Source: Marinosulfonomonas sp. (GTDB taxonomy: Bacteria; Pseudomonadota; Alphaproteobacteria; Rhodobacterales; Rhodobacteraceae). Taken from it: a DNA stretch of 20,756 nucleotides. Of this stretch, positions 13,082 through 20,540 are shown one piece after another (position 1 is the stretch's first letter; each line of letters begins with the position of its first letter). A program made the translations under genes and the position numbers. The notes beneath the pieces were generated by a model that saw only the letters and a list, made by a program, of their open reading frames with translations, was not told where the DNA came from and searched no databases. Where the stretch lies: NCBI GenBank assembly GCA_026989405.1, contig JALSJL010000170.1:1-20756 (forward strand). The letters run 5' to 3'.

Positions 13082-15376
13082 TCAAACCCGGATCATTTCG
13101 GCTTCGCGGTCGGCAAGACGCCAGGCCTGGTCGCGCCCCGGAAGATATGGTTTCGGCCATTGCGCATGCCTGTCGCCGATTGCAGCGCCCTGATGCAGTG
13201 TCCAGAACGGATCGGCAAGATGCGGGCGACCGACGGCCACAAGATCAGCCCGCCCGGCCATCAGGATCGAATTTGCATGGTCGGCCTCGTAAATGTTGCC
13301 GACGGCCATCGTCTTGATTCCGGCCTCGTTGCGTATCCGGTCGGCAAATGGCGTCTGGAACATGCGCCCATAGACCGGACGCGCTTCGGGTGTGGTTTGC
13401 CCGGCGGAGACATCAATGATGTCAGCGCCGGCCTGCGAAAACATGCGCGCAATTCTGACGGCGTCATCGGGCGTGATGCCGTCTTCACCGACCCAGTCGT
13501 TGGCAGAAATTCGCACGGACATCGGCTTGTTTTCCGGCCACGCAGCCCGCATTGCCCGAAACACTTCCAACGGGTAGCGCATCCTGTTTTCCAGGCTGCC
13601 GCCATACGCGTCGGTGCGGATGTTCGAAACCGGCGAGATGAACGAAGATATCAGGTAACCGTGGGCCGCGTGCAGCTCGATCATGTCGAAGCCCGCCCGA
13701 TGGGCCATCACGGTTGAGGCCACGAACTGGGCGGTCACTTCATCCATGTCGGCCCGTGTCATTTCACGCGGGATCGCATTGCGTTCGGACCAGGCAACCG
13801 GCGACGCCGAAATCAGACCCCAGTTTCCCTTGCTCAGCGGCGCATCCATTTCTTCCCAGCCCAACTGGGTTGAGCCCTTTCGCCCCGAGTGCCCGATCTG
13901 GCAGCAGATTTTCGCGGGGGTTTCGGAATGGACAAATTCGACAATCCGTGCCCAGGCAGCCTCATGTGTGGCCTCATACAATCCGGGACAGCCCGGCGTG
14001 ATCCGTCCGGTTGGCGACACGCAGGTCATTTCGGTAAAAACAAGCCCGGCACCACCTTTGGCGCGCTCTCCGTAATGGACGAGGTGCCAATCGCCAGGCG
14101 CGCCGTTCACGGCCTTGTACTGCGCCATCGGTGAGACGACGACGCGGTTCTCCAGCTTCAATCCACGCAGGGAGATCGGCGCAAACATCGGTGCACGGAC
14201 CGGTGCATCGTGGGCCACGCCGGCGGTTTCCTGAAACCATCGTTCGGCCGTTTCAACCCACTCGGGATCGCGAAGGCGCAGGTTTTCATGGCTGATCCTT
14301 TGGCTGCGGGTCAGCAACGAATAGGTGAACTGAACCGGGTGAAGGTCCAGATAACGCTCAACGTCTTCGAACCATTCCAGAGAATTCCGGGCCGCAGACT
14401 GAATGCGCAAGACCTCAAGTCGCCGTTCTTGCTGATAGCGTTCGAACGCCGCCTCGATGGTCGGCTCACTGTGCAGGTAGTCAGCCAGCGCAATGGCGCT
14501 GTCGAAGGCAAGCCGTGTTCCGGAGCCGATCGAAAAATGACCGGTTGCGGCGGCGTCACCCATGAGAACGATATTCTCATGGTGCCAGTTTTCGCAGATC
14601 ACCCGCGGGAAATTCATCCAGACGGACGAGCCGCGCAAATGATCGGCATTGGACATGAGATGGTGCCCACCCAGATGATTTGCGAAAATGCGCTCGCATG
14701 TCCGGATCGTTTCTTCCTTTGACATCGCCTCGAAACCCCAGGCGTCCCATGTCTCCTGGCGGCATTCGATGATGACCGTCGCGGTATCCTTGTCGAATTG
14801 GTATACATGCGCCCAGATCCACCCGTGGTCGGATTTTTCGAAAATGAAGGTGAAGGCATCGTTGAACTTCTGATGTGTTCCCAGCCAGATGAATTTGCAC
14901 AGGCGCGTGTCGATATCGGGCCGGAACCGGCTTTCATATTCGCGTCGCACGACAGAATTGATCCCATCTGCGGCGACAACGATGTCGAATTCCTTGCGGT
15001 ATGCGTCAGATGAATTGAACCTGGTTTCAAACTGCAGATCGACCCCAAGTTCGCGGGCGCGCTCTTGAAGAAGGATCAGCATTTTCTTGCGCCCGATCCC
15101 GGCAAATCCGTGCCCGCCGGAAACCGTGCGAACACCGCCGTGAACGACGGCTATGTCGTCCCAATAAATAAAATTGTCCCGGATTGCATCTGTGCTTTTC
15201 GCATCGTTTTTCTGCATGCGATCCAGCGCGTCCTCTGACAGGACGACACCCCAGCCAAAGGTGTCATTTGCTCGATTCTGCTCCAGAACGGTCACTTGAT
15301 GATCCGGATTCCGCAGTTTCATGGATATTGCAAAGTATAATCCGGCGGGGCCACCGCCAAGGCACAAAACGCGCAT
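13082..15376 (-). CDS. abmA: 2-aminobenzoyl-CoA monooxygenase/reductase-type fusion (flavin monooxygenase + old yellow enzyme)
   Basis: This 764-residue two-domain flavoprotein joins a salicylate-hydroxylase-like FAD monooxygenase to an old yellow enzyme. In the monooxygenase (about 1-385), GGGPAG is at 7-12, the DG motif AADG at 135-138 and the GD motif LMGDAAATGH at 271-280. In the OYE part (from about 395), the flavin/phenol site has the HAAH pair at 569-572, YGGSLENR at 591-598 and GRP at 716-718. The architecture and size match the roughly 87-kDa Azoarcus evansii enzyme that hydroxylates and reduces 2-aminobenzoyl-CoA to 2-amino-5-oxocyclohex-1-enecarbonyl-CoA. Salicylyl-CoA 5-hydroxylases are related. 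ATG 15376 is chosen because GGGAGG lies 4 nt upstream; an ATG at 15388 would contain that site. It is the first gene of the operon. Ala418 replaces the Cys common in YqjM-type OYEs. Confidence 0.87.
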   Translation of the reverse strand: MRVLCLGGGPAGLYFAISMKLRNPDHQVTVLEQNRANDTFGWGVVLSEDALDRMQKNDAKSTDAIRDNFIYWDDIAVVHGGVRTVSGGHGFAGIGRKKMLILLQERARELGVDLQFETRFNSSDAYRKEFDIVVAADGINSVVRREYESRFRPDIDTRLCKFIWLGTHQKFNDAFTFIFEKSDHGWIWAHVYQFDKDTATVIIECRQETWDAWGFEAMSKEETIRTCERIFANHLGGHHLMSNADHLRGSSVWMNFPRVICENWHHENIVLMGDAAATGHFSIGSGTRLAFDSAIALADYLHSEPTIEAAFERYQQERRLEVLRIQSAARNSLEWFEDVERYLDLHPVQFTYSLLTRSQRISHENLRLRDPEWVETAERWFQETAGVAHDAPVRAPMFAPISLRGLKLENRVVVSPMAQYKAVNGAPGDWHLVHYGERAKGGAGLVFTEMTCVSPTGRITPGCPGLYEATHEAAWARIVEFVHSETPAKICCQIGHSGRKGSTQLGWEEMDAPLSKGNWGLISASPVAWSERNAIPREMTRADMDEVTAQFVASTVMAHRAGFDMIELHAAHGYLISSFISPVSNIRTDAYGGSLENRMRYPLEVFRAMRAAWPENKPMSVRISANDWVGEDGITPDDAVRIARMFSQAGADIIDVSAGQTTPEARPVYGRMFQTPFADRIRNEAGIKTMAVGNIYEADHANSILMAGRADLVAVGRPHLADPFWTLHQGAAIGDRHAQWPKPYLPGRDQAWRLADREAEMIRV

Positions 15377-15380
15377 CGGA

Positions 15381-15386
15381 CCTCCC
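15381..15386 (-). promoter_or_regulatory. Ribosome binding site of the first operon gene
   Basis: GGGAGG on the minus strand, 4 nt before ATG 15376, decides the start. The alternative ATG at 15388 lies just upstream and would translate through this site. The chosen start also places the FAD motif at the usual distance from the N-terminus. Confidence 0.7.
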
Positions 15387-15448
15387 ATGTTGCCGCAGCC
15401 TTTTGGCTGTCTCGGGTTTCGTCGAGGGTAGGCGCTGCCGGATTTTAT

Positions 15449-15488
15449 TTCAAGCCTAAATAATTTGAGCTTGAAGTAATAGCTTGAG
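15449..15488. promoter_or_regulatory. Candidate MarR operator upstream of the aromatic-CoA operon
   Basis: TTCAAGC (15449-15455) and GCTTGAA (15469-15475) form a perfect 7-bp inverted repeat with centres 20 bp apart. A third half-site, GCTTGAG, follows at 15482-15488, exactly 13 bp after the second. The repeats lie in the AT-rich patch about 75-110 bp upstream of the first start codon. MarR dimers bind inverted repeats with such half-sites, and a MarR gene lies in the operon. The link is inference. Confidence 0.5.
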
Positions 15489-15544
15489 GCAGTTCATTTT
15501 GACCGGCGGACCGGGCTCGCAATTCACGATCGCCTGCCTCTGTG

Positions 15545-16651
15545 TCAGCGAACGATGAACTCGGCGTGCAGCGCACCGGCGGCCTTGATGCTCTTCAGAA
15601 TGTCGATCATGTCGCGTGAGCTGACACCAAGGGCATTCAACCCGGCCACGATCTCCGAAAGATCGGCGCCGCCGGACAGTTCGATCAGACCATTGCCCGG
15701 AGCCTCGTCGATTGATGCGGTTGTCCTGGGCAAAATGATCGACTCGCCAGGCGCGAACGGGTTGGGTTGCACCGCAGTGGGGGTTTCCTGAACCCGGATT
15801 GTCAGATTGCCCTGGGACACGGCAACCCGAGAAATCCGAACATCGGCGCCCATGACGATTGTTCCCGAGGCCTGATCAACCACGACCCTGGCGCGGCGTT
15901 CAGGCTCTACGCTCAGTTGTTCGATCTTGCCCAGGGCATGGGCGGGCGAAAGCTCTCTGGTGGCTCCGATGTCAATGATGACCGTGCCTGAATCCAGCAT
16001 TCTGGCAACGATGCTTCCGTAGAAATCGTTGATCACATCTTCGACCCGCTGAGCCGTCGTGAAATCCGGGGTTCGAAGGGCAAGCCGCACCGAGGTCAGG
16101 CTCGTGAAGTCGAAATCGATCTCGCGTTCCACCCGTGCGCCGGCCGGGATGACGCCGGAGGTCGGAACACCCTGAACAACGCTTCCTGCGTCCCCCTGCG
16201 CAGAGATGCCGCCGGCAATGATGGTGCCCTGAGCGACGGCATAAATCTTGCCGTCGGCCGCGTTGAGCGGTGTCAGTATGAGGGTCCCTCCAAGAAGGCT
16301 CTTTGCATCGCCGATGGCTGAAACCGAAATATCGATTCGCCCGCCGGCACGGGCGAAAGGCGGCAAGGTGCCGGTCACGAATACGGCAGCCACGTTTTTC
16401 GGGCGAAACTGCTCGCCGGAAATATTGACTCCGAGGCGCTCCAGGATGTTCGACATGATTTCCTCGGTGAAAGGCGCATTCCGGATGCCATCACCTGTCC
16501 CGTTCAGGCCAACGACAAGGCCGTAGCCCACAAGATCGTTGCCTCGAACGCCATCAAACTCGGCCAGATCCTTGATCCGCACCTTTCCTGCGCCGGCTTC
16601 AGAAACCGGCAACAGAAGCACGAGCAGAACCATCAAAATCAGTCTTTTCAT
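15545..16651 (-). CDS. flgI: Flagellar P-ring protein FlgI
   Basis: This 368-residue protein has a Sec signal peptide (MKRLILMVLLVLLLP core, cleavage near residues 18-22). The FlgI N-terminus follows: VRIKDLAEFDGVRGNDLVGYGLVVGLNGTGDG. The C-terminus, with LNALGVSSRDMIDILKSIKAAGALHAEFIV, is also typical. FlgI is exported to the periplasm and forms the P ring around the flagellar rod in the peptidoglycan layer. The start overlaps the flgL stop as ATGA, so it is the last gene of the flgE-flgK-flgL-flgI block. Length and motifs are normal. Confidence 0.97.
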   Translation of the reverse strand: MKRLILMVLLVLLLPVSEAGAGKVRIKDLAEFDGVRGNDLVGYGLVVGLNGTGDGIRNAPFTEEIMSNILERLGVNISGEQFRPKNVAAVFVTGTLPPFARAGGRIDISVSAIGDAKSLLGGTLILTPLNAADGKIYAVAQGTIIAGGISAQGDAGSVVQGVPTSGVIPAGARVEREIDFDFTSLTSVRLALRTPDFTTAQRVEDVINDFYGSIVARMLDSGTVIIDIGATRELSPAHALGKIEQLSVEPERRARVVVDQASGTIVMGADVRISRVAVSQGNLTIRVQETPTAVQPNPFAPGESIILPRTTASIDEAPGNGLIELSGGADLSEIVAGLNALGVSSRDMIDILKSIKAAGALHAEFIVR

Positions 16652-17658
16652 CGCATGAACTCCGCAAGTGACAGCCGCGACATGCGCACCGTCAGGGAAT
16701 AGAGCGTTTCGAGTTGGGCCCTTGTTGCTTCCATTTCCGTGGCGGCGCGGTATGGGTCAATGGCCGTCAGGTCCGACCGCGCTATTTCGAGCGCGGACTT
16801 TTCCGCAGCGTTGCGGGTTGCGGCCTGTTCAAAATGGGCCTGCGCCGTTCCCACCTCGGCCCGCAAAACGGCAAGGACGGAATCTGCCGACAACACTTTT
16901 TCACCCGCTCTGCGAGTAAGGGCTGCGCGTTCAGTGACGTTTGCATTCAACGCTCCCTGGCCGACCAGCGCCGCCAGCGCATATCCCTTCAGAACTTCCC
17001 GTATCTCGGGATCGGCCCCGGTGATCTTCAGCCCGCCACTGTCGGAATCCGACAGCCTGAAGTCGGCGAGGGGTGTGCTCGAGCCGGTGTAGCCAACGGT
17101 TTCAAACCCGCCGCCGGGCGTATCGAACCAGGCGTCCACCGCCGCCTCGATTCCAGTCGCCGTGACCTGACCAGAGATTGCCACCTGCAATGCTGCCAAA
17201 ATATCGGCAGCAGGGGCCAGGGCCGGACTGTCCGTCGCCATCCCCGAGAAAGCATAGCGGCCCGCAACCTGGGTATTCAGCGCCGACACGACGCTGTCAA
17301 ACTTGGTTATCGCATCGGCGGTCGCCGTCGTGATCATCATCGGGTGCTCCGAGTTGCCGGCCATCAGGAGTGCTGGCCCAAGTTCGGCTGAACCGGTCTG
17401 GATGAATTCCAGAGAAGCCTGCATGGTCGCGGCAAACATCGTCGCCTCGGAAATCGATGTGCCGTGCGCGCCATTCGCCTTCAACGCGCGTTCAAGCGTC
17501 GTGATTGGCATGAAATCGCCGCCCGAGACGGTCGAAAGATCGCTTTTCTGCCCGGTCGCCAGCTCTTGCGAGAGCCGGGCAAGATCAGACTTGAACTGCA
17601 CGACGTGCCGCCGGTTTTGAAACGTGAGAGCAAGGTCGCCAACTGACAGAAAATTCAT
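16648..17658 (-). CDS. flgL: Flagellar hook-filament junction protein FlgL
   Basis: This 336-residue protein has the flagellin/FlgL D0 arrangement. The N-terminal helix begins LSVGDLALTFQNRRHVVQFKSDL and LSQELATGQKSDL follows. The C-terminal helix contains YRAATEMEATRAQLETLYSLTVRMSRLSL. The middle is a variable, Gly/Ala/Ser-rich domain. FlgL (HAP3) caps the hook-filament junction after type III export and has no cleaved signal. The start directly abuts the flgK stop and the stop overlaps flgI by 4 bp. Position next to flgK and flgI supports FlgL over flagellin. Alphaproteobacterial FlgL proteins are divergent, so annotation may read only 'flagellin-like'. Confidence 0.9.
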   Translation of the reverse strand: MNFLSVGDLALTFQNRRHVVQFKSDLARLSQELATGQKSDLSTVSGGDFMPITTLERALKANGAHGTSISEATMFAATMQASLEFIQTGSAELGPALLMAGNSEHPMMITTATADAITKFDSVVSALNTQVAGRYAFSGMATDSPALAPAADILAALQVAISGQVTATGIEAAVDAWFDTPGGGFETVGYTGSSTPLADFRLSDSDSGGLKITGADPEIREVLKGYALAALVGQGALNANVTERAALTRRAGEKVLSADSVLAVLRAEVGTAQAHFEQAATRNAAEKSALEIARSDLTAIDPYRAATEMEATRAQLETLYSLTVRMSRLSLAEFMR

Positions 17659-19113
17659 CTATAGCCTCAGCAATGTCTGGATCATTTCATCAACCGTCGT
17701 GACTACGCGGGCGTTTGCTGCAAATGCCTGTTCCACCAGAAGGAGGTTCTGAAGTTCGTGGTCTGTGTCGACACCGGCCTGCAGTTCCAGCGACTTCAGG
17801 GTATCGACTTTCGCCAGACCAAAGCTCTTGTCTGCTTCGGCGGCTCGCAGATCGATGTTGACCAGAGAGGCCATGTCACCCGCAAGACCCACCGCCGATC
17901 TCGCAGCACCGATGAAGCCGCCGCTTGCCGGGACGCGCGGTGCGCCCAGTGCATCGGTCAGCGCGTTCAAGAGCGTTGCGTTTCCGACATCCCCCGGAGC
18001 GCTGGCCGCAAGGCCATCCCTCAGCCGCCAAAGTGCGCCGCCATTTGCGGGATCAACAAGCGAGTTCACCGAAAGGCGCCCTGAAAGCCCGATCTCGTTG
18101 GCCGGGTTCAGAGCGACGCCGGCATCAGTAAAAAGACCCGGGTCGCCAGCGGTCAATGTCGGGTCGACACTGGGGTCTGCAAAGCGTTCAATCAGGTCGC
18201 GCGCCACGGCATCCAGCCGCGATTGCGCAACAACGGCCTGGTCGTCCCGGACTGCAAAAAGCCCGGACAGACTGCCACCTGCCATTGGCCCGCCCGGTCC
18301 GGCGGAAACAGGCACGCCGTTCAATGTCAGGCCCGACAGGGAAGACGTGCCAGCCATCATTTGCGGAACAATGGTGCCGACCGGGGAAAATCCGATGGTT
18401 GCCGGTCGACCATCCAGAAGAATCGCACCCCCCGGGGTGAACAGAGCGATCTGACCATTGCCGCGTGGCACCTGTTTCATCGGAACGATCTGCGCGATGG
18501 AGTCTATCGCCTGCTGCCGCTGGTCCATGAGCGCCGTTGCGTCATAGCCCGCGGCCAGTTGGGTCCGGATATCGCCATTCAGATCGGCAATCCGTGCCAG
18601 GCCGGCATTCAGGGATCCGACCTGGTTGTTGATATCACTGTCGGCCGCCAGCCGTATTGTCTGGATCGAATCCGAGGTCTGATTCAGCTTCGTGGCCAGG
18701 GCACTTGCGGAGTTCAGGACAGCCTGAAGACGTGGTTCGGAATCTGGCCGGCTCGCAGCCTCGATCAAGGTGGCCTCAAACTTCGTGATCAGGCCGGAGA
18801 CCGAACCGGGATCGTCAGGAAGGCCCAGCAGCGACTGAAGTTCGGAAAGGAATTCGGCAGAAGCGGATGAGTATGCAAGTTGCGAGTCAGCAAGCCGGCG
18901 TTCGCCGATAACGCGCTCGTCGACCTTGCGCGATACGCCGACCACGCCCACCCCGGCCCCATTGCCGCCAAGCGATCTGGCCGCGAGATCAAGCTCTCGT
19001 CGGCCGTATCCCTCCGTCAGGGCGTTCGAGACGTTGGCCGACACGACCTCTGCGGCCCGTGCGGCGGCGTTCAGCCCCGACATGGCGTTTGCCAACGATC
19101 CCGAGATGCTCAT
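17659..19113 (-). CDS. flgK: Flagellar hook-associated protein 1, FlgK
   Basis: This 484-residue axial protein has the rod/hook-type N-terminus: SLANAMSGLNAAARAAEVVSANVSNALTEGY, with the conserved NVSN and GYGRR. The C-terminus is also typical: DHELQNLLLVEQAFAANARVVTTVDEMIQTLLRL. FlgK (HAP1) is the first junction protein between hook and filament, exported by the flagellar type III apparatus. The start has AAAGG 6 nt upstream and lies 28 bp after flgE; the stop touches the flgL start. The middle domain is Gly/Ala/Asp-rich and variable, as expected. Confidence 0.96.
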   Translation of the reverse strand: MSISGSLANAMSGLNAAARAAEVVSANVSNALTEGYGRRELDLAARSLGGNGAGVGVVGVSRKVDERVIGERRLADSQLAYSSASAEFLSELQSLLGLPDDPGSVSGLITKFEATLIEAASRPDSEPRLQAVLNSASALATKLNQTSDSIQTIRLAADSDINNQVGSLNAGLARIADLNGDIRTQLAAGYDATALMDQRQQAIDSIAQIVPMKQVPRGNGQIALFTPGGAILLDGRPATIGFSPVGTIVPQMMAGTSSLSGLTLNGVPVSAGPGGPMAGGSLSGLFAVRDDQAVVAQSRLDAVARDLIERFADPSVDPTLTAGDPGLFTDAGVALNPANEIGLSGRLSVNSLVDPANGGALWRLRDGLAASAPGDVGNATLLNALTDALGAPRVPASGGFIGAARSAVGLAGDMASLVNIDLRAAEADKSFGLAKVDTLKSLELQAGVDTDHELQNLLLVEQAFAANARVVTTVDEMIQTLLRL

Positions 19114-19141
19114 GATTTACCTTTCGCTCCAATATCCGGGA

Positions 19142-20443
19142 TCAACGCTTGATGTTGGTTGTTTCCTGCAACATCTCGTCAACCGTCTGGATGACCTTTG
19201 CGTTCGAGGAATAGGCCCGTTGAGTCTGAATCAGTTGCGTCAACTCATGCGCCACATCCGTAGACGACTCTTCGCGGGAGAATCCAAGCACCTCCCCGGT
19301 CGGTCCGTCACCGGCGTCCCACAGGAAGAAAGATCCGCTTTCCGGCGAAATCTGATAGGCTTGGTTGTTCATCGACATGAGACCGTTGGGGTTGGGAACA
19401 TCCACCAGCGGGATCTGGTAGATCGTACGGGTGAAACCGATATCATAGACCGCGTTGACAAATCCGTTGGGGTCAACCTCGACAGAGGTCAGGTTGCCAA
19501 CCGGCGAGCCGTTCTTTTCAATGGCAACCGGCGCGAAGCTGTCGGAAAGCTGAGTCATGCCCGAGGGGTCGCCAATGGTTCCGATCTCGAGTTCCAGCGG
19601 ACCACCAAACAGCGACAACGAAATTGAACCCGTTGCCGGGTTGAAGGCACCGCCGGACACGGTTGTGACAGACGCCAGCGTGCCGCCATTTGACTGAGTC
19701 GCATCAAAAGTCAGCGTATACTGGCCAACCGTGGCGCCGCCCGATGCGCCATCGGAAATTGTCATTGTCCAGGTATTCGATGCGCCCGTTGCCGGAACCG
19801 AAGGTGTGAAATTGACGCTCAGGGTTTCGGAGGTTCCCAGATTTCCGAAGTATTCGATCGAGAGATCCTGCGGAGTTCCGGCCGCGCCGGCTTGGGTCTG
19901 GGTGGCCGGCAGGTTGACCGCAAGCGCCATGCGAGTAGTCGGATCGCCGGCGAACTGGTTGACGTTCACCCTGACCGGTTCAAGCCCTGCCACGGTGTCG
20001 CGTGGATAGTTTGGCATGGTGCCATCGACATTGGCCGGCCATCCCATAAGAACCATGCCCGTTTCTGTCATCAGAACGCCGTCGGCATCGGGCCGAAATG
20101 AACCGGTTGTCATCAACATCATCGGGTAATTGCTGGTGGTTGTCGCGAGCGATACAGCCGTTGTAACCGGCAACATCCCGCGACCGTTCACCGCAATATC
20201 GGTTGAGTTGGATGTCGAAATCAATGGCCCGCGCTCATCGATGAGGCGCTGCGTTGTCGTGCGCACGCCGCCTGCGGAATACCCGCCTGCGCCGCCGTTG
20301 ATTACCTGCGAATGAAAATCGGCCTTCGCCCGCTTGTATCCGAACGTCGCCGAGTTCGCGATGTTGTCGGCAATTGTGGCCAGCCGGGTCGCGTTGGCAT
20401 TCAAGCCCGCAACGCCCGCGTTCAAAGAGGAAGAAATTGTCAT
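19142..20443 (-). CDS. flgE: Flagellar hook protein FlgE
   Basis: This 433-residue protein begins ISSSLNAGVAGLNANATRLATIADNIANSATFGYKR, the flagellar basal body rod/hook signature (about residues 3-38). It ends LTQLIQTQRAYSSNAKVIQTVDEMLQETTNI. The Gly/Thr/Ser-rich centre forms the outer hook domains. FlgE polymerises into the universal-joint hook outside the cell. It has its own 97-bp upstream gap after motB, with AAAGG about 8 nt before the start and a CtrA-like site further up, so it probably heads the flgE-flgK-flgL-flgI transcript. Confidence 0.96.
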   Translation of the reverse strand: MTISSSLNAGVAGLNANATRLATIADNIANSATFGYKRAKADFHSQVINGGAGGYSAGGVRTTTQRLIDERGPLISTSNSTDIAVNGRGMLPVTTAVSLATTTSNYPMMLMTTGSFRPDADGVLMTETGMVLMGWPANVDGTMPNYPRDTVAGLEPVRVNVNQFAGDPTTRMALAVNLPATQTQAGAAGTPQDLSIEYFGNLGTSETLSVNFTPSVPATGASNTWTMTISDGASGGATVGQYTLTFDATQSNGGTLASVTTVSGGAFNPATGSISLSLFGGPLELEIGTIGDPSGMTQLSDSFAPVAIEKNGSPVGNLTSVEVDPNGFVNAVYDIGFTRTIYQIPLVDVPNPNGLMSMNNQAYQISPESGSFFLWDAGDGPTGEVLGFSREESSTDVAHELTQLIQTQRAYSSNAKVIQTVDEMLQETTNIKR

Positions 20444-20503
20444 GGGTAGCGCCTTTCTGCTGCCGTTGATCCCTTGTCTGGCAACAGCCCTAGAACAGAC
20501 GCC

Positions 20504-20518
20504 TTAACAGCGCGCTAA
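20504..20518 (-). promoter_or_regulatory. CtrA-like binding site upstream of flgE
   Basis: On the minus strand this reads TTAG-N7-TTAA, one mismatch from the alphaproteobacterial CtrA consensus TTAA-N7-TTAA, located about 60-75 bp before the flgE start. CtrA controls flagellar genes in several Rhodobacteraceae. The match is short and a single mismatch away, so chance is quite possible. Confidence 0.35.
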
Positions 20519-20540
20519 TATGATAGCATTTTACAGGCTT

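Larger units (their letters stand above)
15377..15544 (-). other. Intergenic region between flgI and the aromatic-CoA operon
   Basis: These 168 bases contain no gene. They hold an AT-rich patch (15441-15480) with the GCTTGA-type repeats annotated separately, and a 5-bp hairpin with a four-base loop at 15396-15409 in the leader of the first operon gene. No intrinsic terminator for flgI is convincing. A promoter must lie here for the catabolic operon; I cannot fix -35/-10 boxes. Confidence 0.55.

Noticed and set aside
15486..15540. GAGGCAG/CTGCCTC inverted repeat (15486-15492 with 15534-15540) as the flgI terminator
   Set aside because: The arms are 7 bp with a 41-nt loop and no T tract. It is too weak to call an intrinsic terminator.
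20444..20540. Sigma-54 promoter for flgE
   Set aside because: I found a TTGC but no GG at the required 10-nt distance on the minus strand, so no -24/-12 element is supported.
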